Source of the DNA: Faecalibacterium sp. | GTDB lineage: Bacteria; Bacillota; Clostridia; Oscillospirales; Ruminococcaceae | Direction: 5' to 3' | DNA length: 64,000 nucleotides | NCBI GenBank assembly: GCA_022652735.1 | Contig: JALCRP010000007.1 | Coordinates: forward strand, 40,753-104,752 | Part shown: in pieces, positions 44,631 to 51,813 of the stretch | How the letters are laid out: each line of letters opens with the position of its first letter | Position numbering within the stretch: the stretch's first letter is position 1 | Made by a program: the position numbers and the translations under genes | The notes under the pieces: generated by a model | What the model was told of the DNA's origin: nothing | Databases searched by the model: none | The model's input: the letters and a program-made list of their open reading frames with translations, nothing else

Positions 44631-45347
44631 ATGAAAGACAGCAGCGTAGATCTTTGCGGCGAGATCGGATATGAAGGGGACGACAGTTTCCCGGTTTTGG
44701 CCCGGACGGATACGTTTGAATTTGCCTGCAACGGATGCGGAGATTGCTGCCGCGGGCGGGAGGACATCGTGCTTTCGGGGTATGATCTCTGGCGTATCTG
44801 TGCGTATCTGCGCCTGCCGCCGCAAATTGTCATCCATGCGTTCTGCCGCCATTATACGGGCGAAAACAGCCATCTGCCCGTGGTGCGCCTCAAACCGCTG
44901 GCCGGCGAAAAAAACAACTGCCCCTTTTTACATGAAAGCCACTGCGCCATCCACGAAGCCGAGCCGCTGGTGTGCGCGCTGTATCCGCTGGGCCAGCAGA
45001 TCGAGCTGGATGGCACGGTAAGCTACTTTGCACAAGAGATCGACTGCGGCGGCGAGATCCACCGCGCACGTGTGGCCGATTTTTTAGCGCGCTATGACAT
45101 CGAAGCGCGTGAGCCGCTGGATACAAAATGGGCGTTTACCTGCATTCGCCTTTCCCGCGAAGCAAAAGCGCTGGAAGCAACGCTTACGCCGGCCCGGATG
45201 AAGCTGCTGCAACGCAAATTTTATCAGGCTCTGTATCTCAGCTATGATTTCGCCGCGCCCTACGCGCCGCAGTTTGAGCGCAACCTTGCCGCGCTGCGCG
45301 CCGAGATGGAAACGCTGTCTGCGGGGCAAAAGCAAAAACAAGGCTGA
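44631..45347 (+). CDS. YkgJ-family Cys-cluster (zinc/iron-chelating) protein
   Basis: Cytoplasmic protein of 238 residues with CNGCGDCCRG near residue 32 and CPFLHESHCAIHEAEPLVC around 100-118, the CxxCxxCC...C...C pattern of the YkgJ (CxxCxxCC) family predicted to bind Zn or an Fe-S cluster. The C-terminal third is helical and without motifs. Monocistronic, with its own promoter and terminator. Function unknown. Confidence 0.85.
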   Translation: MKDSSVDLCGEIGYEGDDSFPVLARTDTFEFACNGCGDCCRGREDIVLSGYDLWRICAYLRLPPQIVIHAFCRHYTGENSHLPVVRLKPLAGEKNNCPFLHESHCAIHEAEPLVCALYPLGQQIELDGTVSYFAQEIDCGGEIHRARVADFLARYDIEAREPLDTKWAFTCIRLSREAKALEATLTPARMKLLQRKFYQALYLSYDFAAPYAPQFERNLAALRAEMETLSAGQKQKQG

Positions 45348-45379
45348 AGTGTTTTGTACAACCTGCAAAAAACTTAGCG

Positions 45380-45421
45380 ATCGGGAGGCCCGCATTTTGT
45401 GGGCTTCCCGATTGTTTATTT
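45380..45421 (+). terminator. Terminator after YkgJ-family gene
   Basis: ATCGGGAGGCCCGC pairs with TGGGCTTCCCGAT around loop ATTTTG, followed by TGTTTATTTT. It overlaps the -35 region of the next gene. Confidence 0.8.
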
Positions 45422-45440
45422 TCCTGAAGTGTGATATACT
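45412..45440 (+). promoter_or_regulatory. Promoter of TrpX-type ABC importer
   Basis: TTGTTT (45412-45417), 17-base spacer, TATACT (45435-45440). Confidence 0.55.
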
Positions 45441-45526
45441 TCACTCTCGTAAAGCAATGGGCGCATAAACGGTGCGCTTTTGGAGTATCCGCGGCACACA
45501 CCGCGGCAAAGAGGGGTATCCATATT

Positions 45527-46570
45527 ATGAATAAGATTTCTCGTCGTTCGTTCCTTACCGCCAGCGCAGCGGCCGCGGTTGCGGCCGCCTTGGCCGGCTG
45601 CGGCGCTTCCTCGGCGGCTTCTTCCGCGGCTTCTTCCGCCGCAGGCTCGGCGGCTTCTTCGGCCTCTGCCGGCAAGGTATACAATATCGGCATCTGCCAG
45701 CTGGTGCAGCATCAGGCGCTGGATGCGGCGACAAAGGGCTTCCGCGATAAGCTGACCGAGCTTTTGGGCGAGGGCAATGTGAACTTCGACGAACAGAACG
45801 CACAGAACGAAGCCACGGCCTGCGCCACTATCTGCACCGGCTTTGTTTCGAACGGCGTTGATCTGATCCTCGCCAATGCGACGCCGGCCCTGCAGGCCGC
45901 CGTTAATGCCACAAACGGCTCGAATATCCCGGTGCTGGGCACCTCGGTTACGGATTACGCCACGGCGCTTTCGCTGACGAATTTTGACGGCACGACAGGC
46001 ATGAACGTTTCCGGCACCTCTGATCTTGCCCCGCTCGATCAGCAGGCGGATGTTGTGAAAGAGATTGCGCCCGACGCCAAGCAGGTGGGCATTGTTTACT
46101 GCTCTGCGGAGGCAAACAGCGCCTATCAGGCGACCACGATCGAGGCCAGCTTCGATACGCTGGGCATGGCCTACAAGGAGTACACCTTCTCGGATTCCAA
46201 CGATATGCAGTCCGTCGTCGAGAGCTGCGCGGCCGAGTGCGATGTGATCTACATCCCGACCGATAATACGGCCGCCTCGAACATGACAATCGTGGCAAAT
46301 GCCTGCGAGAGCAAGGGCATCCCTGTAATCTGCGGCGAGGAAAATATGTGCAAAAAGGGCGGCTTGGCAACACTTTCCATCAGCTACACGGAGATCGGCC
46401 AGAAGACGGGCGAGATGGCCTTTGACATCCTGACAAAAGGCGCGGACATCACGACGATGCCTGTGGAAACGGCCGATACCGCCACGAAGGAATACAACCC
46501 CGATTACGCCAAAGCAATCGGCGTGACGATGCCGGAAGACTACACAGCTATTGACATGTCTGCCGAATAA
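45527..46570 (+). CDS. ABC transporter substrate-binding lipoprotein (TrpX/PF04392 type)
   Basis: Protein of 347 residues. The signal starts MNKISRRSFLTASA with a Tat-like SRRSFL motif and lipobox LAGCGA. An Ala/Ser linker follows, then an ABC_sub_bind fold: YNIGICQLVQHQALDAATKG, DLILANATPALQAAVNAT and the end PVETADTATKEYNP. Family members import tryptophan or related compounds in streptococci; the ligand here is unknown. Permease and ATPase genes follow. ATG at 45527 is chosen because the frame upstream encodes no signal sequence. Confidence 0.9.
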   Translation: MNKISRRSFLTASAAAAVAAALAGCGASSAASSAASSAAGSAASSASAGKVYNIGICQLVQHQALDAATKGFRDKLTELLGEGNVNFDEQNAQNEATACATICTGFVSNGVDLILANATPALQAAVNATNGSNIPVLGTSVTDYATALSLTNFDGTTGMNVSGTSDLAPLDQQADVVKEIAPDAKQVGIVYCSAEANSAYQATTIEASFDTLGMAYKEYTFSDSNDMQSVVESCAAECDVIYIPTDNTAASNMTIVANACESKGIPVICGEENMCKKGGLATLSISYTEIGQKTGEMAFDILTKGADITTMPVETADTATKEYNPDYAKAIGVTMPEDYTAIDMSAE

Positions 46571-46609
46571 AGGTATTCTTTATTGAAGTAGGTAACTAAA
46601 GTACCCGAG

Positions 46610-46650
46610 GAGGGGCACCGCAGGTTCTGCAGTGCCCCTCTTATTCTGGT
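46610..46650 (+). other. Intercistronic hairpin between binding protein and permease
   Basis: GAGGGGCAC (46610-46618) / GTGCCCCTC (46632-46640), a perfect 9-base stem, then TTATTCTGGTTTT. The weak T-run suggests a partial terminator or stabiliser that lowers permease expression relative to the binding protein. Confidence 0.65.
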
Positions 46651-46675
46651 TTTGGAAAGTGGAGGTTTTCGATTT

Positions 46676-47623
46676 ATGGCAGCCTATTTGGCATCTTTGA
46701 ACCCGGCCGCGCTGCTGCGCGTCTGGCCCGGCGATATTGCGCAGGGGCTGGTATGGGGCATCATGGCGCTGGGCGTCTACATGACGTTCAAAATTTTGAA
46801 CTTTGCCGATTTGACGGTCGATGGCTCGATCGCAACCGGCGGCGCGGTGTGTGTCATGCTGCTGGCAGCCGGCTGCAACCCGGGGGTTGCGCTGGTGGCG
46901 GCTACGCTTTCCGGCGTGGTGTGCGGCATGGTGACGGGTATTCTGCATACCGTGCTGGGCATCCCGGACATTTTGGCCGGCATTTTGACACAGATCGCCC
47001 TGTACTCCATCAACCTGAACATTATGGGCAAAGCAAACCAATCCTTTAACGTAAGCTCGACGGTCGTGCTGATTTCTTCGGGCAAGATCACGATGGCGAT
47101 TGTGGTCGGCGCGATCTTCTGTGCGGTGCTGATCGGGTTGCTGTATTGGTACTTCGGCACTGAGCAGGGCTCGGCTATCCGTGCGACGGGCTGCAACCCG
47201 AATATGGCGCGCGCGCAGGGCGTGAACACCGATCTGATGAAGGTTATCACGCTGGCGCTTTCCAACGGCCTTGTAGCGTTGGCGGGCGGCATGATTAGCC
47301 AGTATCAGGGCTTTGCCGATGTCAACATGGGCCGCGGCTCGATCGTAATCGGCCTCGCCGCCGTCATCATCGGCGACGTGCTGTGCACGGCGATCTTCCA
47401 TAAGCACCTGAACTTTTTGCTCAAGCTCATTTTTACGGTATTGGGCGCCATTATTTACTACATTGTCTACGGCTTTGTGCTGTGGCTGAAGTTCCCTTCC
47501 GACGACATGAAGCTGCTGACGGCAATCGTGGTGGCAATCTTCTTGTCGGTGCCGTATCTGAAAGGAAAGTATTTCTCGAAACCTGTCAGTGCCGCGAAGA
47601 AGGAGGAAAAGAACCATGCTTGA
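46676..47623 (+). CDS. ABC transporter permease (TrpY-type)
   Basis: Protein of 315 residues, BPD_transp_2 family, about eight helices: GLVWGIMALGVYMTFKILNF, FADLTVDGSIATGGAVCVML and GCNPNMARAQGVNTDLMK (coupling helix). ATG at 46676 follows GGAGG at 10 bases. It overlaps the ATPase gene by eight bases. Confidence 0.92.
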   Translation: MAAYLASLNPAALLRVWPGDIAQGLVWGIMALGVYMTFKILNFADLTVDGSIATGGAVCVMLLAAGCNPGVALVAATLSGVVCGMVTGILHTVLGIPDILAGILTQIALYSINLNIMGKANQSFNVSSTVVLISSGKITMAIVVGAIFCAVLIGLLYWYFGTEQGSAIRATGCNPNMARAQGVNTDLMKVITLALSNGLVALAGGMISQYQGFADVNMGRGSIVIGLAAVIIGDVLCTAIFHKHLNFLLKLIFTVLGAIIYYIVYGFVLWLKFPSDDMKLLTAIVVAIFLSVPYLKGKYFSKPVSAAKKEEKNHA

Positions 47624-48410
47624 AATCCAGAATATCTATAAAACCTTCAACCCCGGCACAGTAAACGAAAAAGTGGCGCTGGACGGCCTGAACCTGACGC
47701 TGGCGGACGGCGATTTCTGCACCGTTATCGGCGGCAACGGCGCCGGGAAATCCACAATGTTGAACGCGATTTGCGGCGTGTGGCCGCTGGATGGCGGCAA
47801 AATCTTGATCGACGGCAAAGACGTCACCAAGACGAGCGAGCATCAGCGCGCCGCGTTTTTGGGCCGCGTTTTTCAGGACCCGATGACGGGTACCTCCGCA
47901 ACGATGGGCATCGACGAAAATCTGGCGATGGCGGCGCGCCGCGGCCAGATGCGCGGCTTGGCGTGGGGCATCACAAAAAAAGAGAGCGCAGAGTATCGCG
48001 AGCTAGTAAAATCGCTTGATCTCGGCCTTGAGGGCCGCATGACGAGCAAGGTTGGCCTGCTTTCGGGCGGCCAGCGGCAGGCGATTACGCTGCTGATGGC
48101 AACGCTGAAAAAGCCGAAGCTGCTGCTGCTCGATGAGCATACCGCCGCGCTTGACCCGAAAACTGCGCTGAAGGTGCTGACGCTTTCCGCCCAGATTGTG
48201 GAGGAAAACCACCTCACGACGCTGATGATTACGCATAACATGAAGGATGCCATCAAGTATGGCAATCGCCTGATTATGATGCACGAGGGACATATCATCT
48301 ACGACGTGCGCGGCGAGGAAAAGAAAAAGCTGCAGGTCGCTGATCTGCTGCAAAAATTCGAGCTTGCCAGCGGCGGCGAGTTTGCAAACGACCGCATGAT
48401 GCTTTCGTAA
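47616..48410 (+). CDS. ABC transporter ATPase (TrpZ-type)
   Basis: Protein of 264 residues. Walker A GGNGAGKST, Q-loop FQDPMTGTSATM, signature LSGGQRQAITLLMAT, Walker B LLLLDEHTAALDP and switch ITHNMKDA. The DEHTAALDP form of Walker B is typical for this transporter family. ATG at 47616 follows GGAGG. A strong terminator ends the operon. Confidence 0.95.
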   Translation: MLEIQNIYKTFNPGTVNEKVALDGLNLTLADGDFCTVIGGNGAGKSTMLNAICGVWPLDGGKILIDGKDVTKTSEHQRAAFLGRVFQDPMTGTSATMGIDENLAMAARRGQMRGLAWGITKKESAEYRELVKSLDLGLEGRMTSKVGLLSGGQRQAITLLMATLKKPKLLLLDEHTAALDPKTALKVLTLSAQIVEENHLTTLMITHNMKDAIKYGNRLIMMHEGHIIYDVRGEEKKKLQVADLLQKFELASGGEFANDRMMLS

Positions 48411-48463
48411 ACCCGGCACGGAAAAGTTATCATCGCATTGCCGGAAAAATCGCATAAAAAGCA

Positions 48464-48515
48464 AAAGCCACGCCTTTTCGGAGCAATTCCGCTTCAGAAA
48501 GGCGTGGCTTTTTTT
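48464..48515 (+). terminator. Terminator of ABC importer operon / mtgA
   Basis: AAAGCCACGCCTTT and AAAGGCGTGGCTTT form a long stem with T-run on the plus strand and A-run on the 5' side. It lies between convergent genes and can act in both directions. Confidence 0.88.
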
Positions 48516-48573
48516 AGAAAATGCTTTTTGTGCAGCTGCTTCCATGACCGCTTCCATTTTTTGAATGCAGGGC

Positions 48574-49302
48574 TTATTGGATTGCGCTGCTGCTTTGGGC
48601 CAGCAGGGCGTCGGCCTTTTGCTGCGTGAGCTTTTTGTTTTTTACCATAGCGGTAAGTACCTGTTTTTGCCGCTGCAACGCAAGCGCCGGGCTTTCGTCC
48701 GGCGAATAGGCAGAGGGCGCGTTCGGCAGGCCTGCCAGCAAAGTGCATTCGGCGTCCGTCAGCAGAGCGGGCGTTTTGCCGAAGTACCCCTCGGAGGCAT
48801 CGTAGATGCCGGAATAGCCGCTGCCGTAATAAATGCAGTTGATGTACAGCTCCAAGATCTCATCTTTGGAACAGCTTTTTTCCAGCGCAAACGCCATGAA
48901 CATCTCGGCGGCCTTGCGCTCAAAGCGCTTTTCCTGTGAAAAGTATAGGTTTTTGGCCAGCTGCTGTGTGATTGTGCTGCCGCCCTCCTGCAGGCTGCCG
49001 GCGGCGAGATTGGTAAATACTGCGCGCGTGATAGAGATCGGGTCGATGCCGAAATGAGAATAAAAACGCTTATCCTCCACGCAGACGACGGCATCCGGGT
49101 AGATGGCCGGCAGCGCAGAAAGAGAGGTATAACCCGGCTGTGCCCGGACGCCCGCGATCTTTTCTTCCAGCGGCGCGGCGGCCAGCGCCTGACGGTACAT
49201 TTGGTAGCCACGGTATAATACAACGCCGCCGGCCGATGCCAGCGCCAATACGGCAAGGCACAGCAGCACGAGGATGCTGCGCCGTATCCATTTCTTTTTC
49301 AT
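48574..49302 (-). CDS. mtgA: Monofunctional peptidoglycan glycosyltransferase (GT51)
   Basis: Protein of 242 residues with one N-terminal membrane helix (about 8-30) and a GT51 domain: EDKRFYSHFGID (catalytic Glu), GGSTITQQLAKNLYF, and ELYINCIYYGSGYSGIYDAS. There is no penicillin-binding transpeptidase domain, so it only polymerises glycan from lipid II. The ATG at 49302 follows GGAGGTGAGG; longer frames upstream have no domain content. Confidence 0.92.
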   Translation of the reverse strand: MKKKWIRRSILVLLCLAVLALASAGGVVLYRGYQMYRQALAAAPLEEKIAGVRAQPGYTSLSALPAIYPDAVVCVEDKRFYSHFGIDPISITRAVFTNLAAGSLQEGGSTITQQLAKNLYFSQEKRFERKAAEMFMAFALEKSCSKDEILELYINCIYYGSGYSGIYDASEGYFGKTPALLTDAECTLLAGLPNAPSAYSPDESPALALQRQKQVLTAMVKNKKLTQQKADALLAQSSSAIQ

Positions 49303-49327
49303 AACCTCACCTCCGGGGTGTCTTTCT

Positions 49328-49354
49328 ATTATACCATAACGAGCAACGAAGCAA
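49328..49354 (-). promoter_or_regulatory. Promoter of mtgA
   Basis: Minus-strand TATAAT (49333-49328), with TTGCTT (49354-49349) at 15 bases; spacing is slightly short. Divergent from the rimP promoter. Confidence 0.55.
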
Positions 49355-49389
49355 AATGCTGCACAAAAGGGCGAAAAAGCCGGAAAAAC

Positions 49390-49418
49390 TTGCATAATAC
49401 GAAAAGGTGTGGTATATT
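49390..49418 (+). promoter_or_regulatory. Promoter of rimP-nusA-infB operon
   Basis: TTGCAT (49390-49395), 17-base spacer, TATATT (49413-49418). Confidence 0.7.
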
Positions 49419-49445
49419 CTTCTAGTACGAGAATGAACGGATAGG

Positions 49446-49475
49446 AAAGTGGGCCGCAAGGTCCGCTTTTCTTGT
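49446..49475 (+). promoter_or_regulatory. Leader hairpin before rimP (possible NusA-sensitive attenuator)
   Basis: AAGTGGGCC (49447-49455), GCAA loop and GGTCCGCTT (49460-49468, with G-U pairs) then TTCTTGTTTGT. It is a terminator-like structure about 25 bases after the predicted transcription start and before the gene. A similar leader hairpin is common ahead of nusA operons and fits feedback by NusA, but this is inference. Confidence 0.6.
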
Positions 49476-49494
49476 TTGTATGGGGGAATTTTAT

Positions 49495-49986
49495 ATGGCA
49501 AAGCCTTCGGGCGGCAGTACCGTTCAGAAAGTAGAAAGCCTTGTGCGCCCTGTCGTCGAGGGTATGGGGCTGCGCCTTTGGGATGTGGTTTTTGAAAAAG
49601 AAGGGCCGGATTGGTATCTTCGCATCCTGATCGACAAGCCCGACGGCGCGGCGATGGACACCGATACCTGCGCGAATGTCTCTCACGCCGTTGATCCCAT
49701 CCTCGATGCGGCGGACCCGATCGAGCAGAGCTACTACCTTGAGGTGGGCAGCCCCGGCCTTGGCCGAAAGCTGACCCGGCAGGAGCACTACGACCTGCTG
49801 AAAGGCCAAAAGGTAGCAGTTAAGCTGATCCGCCCGGATGCCGCAGGCTGCCGCGAATACAGCGGCACGCTGGTAGGGCGGACGGAAAACACCGTGACGG
49901 TGGCGACACCGGCCGGCGAAGTACAGTTTGCCGCAAATGCGGCAAGCAGCGTCCGCCTTGCGGATGACGAAGACCTGTTTTCATAA
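49495..49986 (+). CDS. rimP: Ribosome maturation factor RimP
   Basis: Protein of 163 residues assisting 30S assembly. LRLWDVVFEKEGPDWYLRIL, DTCANVSHAVDPILD and YYLEVGSPGLGRKL are family blocks; the C-terminal SH3-like domain follows. Start at 49495, eight bases after GGGGGA, preferred over 49480. Confidence 0.95.
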   Translation: MAKPSGGSTVQKVESLVRPVVEGMGLRLWDVVFEKEGPDWYLRILIDKPDGAAMDTDTCANVSHAVDPILDAADPIEQSYYLEVGSPGLGRKLTRQEHYDLLKGQKVAVKLIRPDAAGCREYSGTLVGRTENTVTVATPAGEVQFAANAASSVRLADDEDLFS

Positions 49987-50032
49987 ACTGAAAGATGATT
50001 GAGAAGGATTTATATTAGGAGGATACCGGAAA

Positions 50033-51130
50033 ATGGCTAGCAGCAATAATGAATTCTTTGAGGCACTTTCCATGCTCGAGCGTGAGCGTGGCCTGACCGC
50101 AGAGTACCTCGTCGAAAAGATCAGAGCGGCGATTGTGATCGCTGTGAAAAAGAACTATGATGTCGAGGAAGATAACGTCCTCGTCGAGATCGACCCCGAA
50201 AAGGGAAAGTTTGGCGTTTCGCTGGTGCGCGACATTGTGCCGGACGGCGAAGTGGAAAACGAGCATACGCAGGTGGAGGAAAGCACTGCCCAGCAGACGC
50301 GCAAAACCTACAAGGCCGGCCAGCGCATGACAACTCCGCTTAAAACCAAGGAATTCGGCCGTATCGCCGCCCAGACGGCTAAGCACGTTATCCGCCAGGG
50401 CATCCGCGAAGCCGAGCGCAATCAGCAGCTTTCCGAGATGCAGTCGAAGAGCCACGAGATCGTTACGGCGACCGTGACGCACATCGACCCCGAAAAGGGC
50501 ATTATCAGCGTAGATTTGGGCAAGGGCGGCGAAGCGATTCTGCCCCGCAACGAGCAGGTGCCCGGCGAGGAATATTCCGAGGGCGCGCCGCTGCAGGTGT
50601 ATGTGGTGGATGTCGTATCGTCCGAGCGCGGCCCGCGCGTGATGATTAGCCGTACCCATCCCGGCCTTGTCAAGCGCCTGTTCGAGATGGAAGTGCCGGA
50701 AATCTTTGACGGCACCGTCGAAATCAAGGCCATTGCCCGCGAAGCGGGCGCCCGCACTAAGATGGCGGTTTGGTCTGCCGATGAAAATGTCAACCCTGTT
50801 TCTGCCTGTATCGGCGCGCATGGCGACCGTGTGGCCGCCGTTGTCGAAAAGCTGGGCGGCGAAAAGATTGACATCGTAAAGTGGAGCGAAGACATCAGCG
50901 AATTCATCAGCGCGGCGCTCAGCCCGGCAAAGGTCGTTAAAGTTGACATCCTGCCCGGCGAAACGCACAGCTGCAAGGTTACGGTGCCGGATCATCAGCT
51001 CAGCCTCGCCATTGGCAACAAGGGCCAGAATGCGCGCCTGTGCGCCCGTCTGACGGGATATAATATTGACATCCGCCCCGAGAGCGGCTACTACGGCGAG
51101 AATGATGACACCGTGACCAACGAAGAATAA
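50033..51130 (+). CDS. nusA: Transcription elongation/termination factor NusA
   Basis: Protein of 365 residues: N-terminal RNA-polymerase-binding domain, S1 domain (about 135-200, TVTHIDPEKGIISVDLG), and KH1 and KH2 with ISRTHPGLVKRLFEMEVPEI, SACIGAHGDRV and AIGNKGQNARLCARLTGY. It lacks the C-terminal repeats of the E. coli protein, as in Gram-positives. Behind AGGAGG. Confidence 0.97.
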   Translation: MASSNNEFFEALSMLERERGLTAEYLVEKIRAAIVIAVKKNYDVEEDNVLVEIDPEKGKFGVSLVRDIVPDGEVENEHTQVEESTAQQTRKTYKAGQRMTTPLKTKEFGRIAAQTAKHVIRQGIREAERNQQLSEMQSKSHEIVTATVTHIDPEKGIISVDLGKGGEAILPRNEQVPGEEYSEGAPLQVYVVDVVSSERGPRVMISRTHPGLVKRLFEMEVPEIFDGTVEIKAIAREAGARTKMAVWSADENVNPVSACIGAHGDRVAAVVEKLGGEKIDIVKWSEDISEFISAALSPAKVVKVDILPGETHSCKVTVPDHQLSLAIGNKGQNARLCARLTGYNIDIRPESGYYGENDDTVTNEE

Positions 51131-51145
51131 CAGGAGGAACGGGGA

Positions 51146-51433
51146 ATGGTACAGAAGAAAATCCCGATGCGCCAGTGCGTCGGCTGCGGGGCATCCCGCC
51201 CGAAAAAAGAACTGGTGCGTGTGGTAAAAAATGCAGCCGGAGACATCAGCCTTGACCCGGCCGGCAAAAAGCCGGGCCGAGGCGCGTATCTGTGCCCTGA
51301 CCCCGCATGCCTTGCCAAAGCACAGAAGAAAAAGGCGTTGGAACGCGCATTCGGCGCGATCCCGCCGGAAGTGTACGAGAGCCTGCAAACCCAGCTGGCG
51401 CAGGCGGCCCGCCCAGAGGGGACGAAAGAATGA
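51146..51433 (+). CDS. rnpM: RNase P modulator RnpM (YlxR)
   Basis: Protein of 95 residues, DUF448 family: MRQCVGCGASRPKKELVRVV and GRGAYLCPDPACLAKAQKKK. It binds RNA and is reported to modulate RNase P. It overlaps ylxQ in ATGA. Confidence 0.95.
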   Translation: MVQKKIPMRQCVGCGASRPKKELVRVVKNAAGDISLDPAGKKPGRGAYLCPDPACLAKAQKKKALERAFGAIPPEVYESLQTQLAQAARPEGTKE

Positions 51434-51813
51434 CAGCAAAGAAAAAACAGCCACAGCCGGCGCCCACGCTGCCGGAAGCAAAAAAGGCGCTGTTCAGCGC
51501 GTTCTCACTTTGCCGGAAGGCCGGCAAACTGGTGATGGGCTACGATGCCTGCGTGGAAGCTGCCGTGGCGGGCAAAATCGTCCGCATCTTCTATGCCGCA
51601 GATGCCAGCGAAAGCACAGTGAGCAGGCTGAAGTTTGAGACGGAAGGGCTGGCAGCGGCAAAACCGCTGCCGCTGGCCCAGCAGGATCTGCTGGAGATCA
51701 GCCGCAAGCCCGTGGCCATTTATGCGGTGACAGACGAAAACCTGAACCGCCTGTGCGAAATGAAACGTAAACAATGCGAAGACCTCATCACGAAGGAGGA
51801 AGTCAGCCAATGA
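51430..51813 (+). CDS. ylxQ: L7Ae-family RNA-binding protein YlxQ
   Basis: Protein of 127 residues with the L7Ae/L30e fold, for example LCRKAGKLVMGYDACVEA and YAVTDENLNRLCEM. The N-terminus has a Pro/Gln/Lys-rich extension of about 15 residues. Start at 51430 on the rnpM stop; the end overlaps infB in ATGA. Confidence 0.92.
   Translation: MTAKKKQPQPAPTLPEAKKALFSAFSLCRKAGKLVMGYDACVEAAVAGKIVRIFYAADASESTVSRLKFETEGLAAAKPLPLAQQDLLEISRKPVAIYAVTDENLNRLCEMKRKQCEDLITKEEVSQ

Noticed and set aside
50015..51481. 488-codon minus-strand frame opposite nusA and rnpM
   Set aside because: Shadow frame of nusA; no motif and no ribosome binding site.
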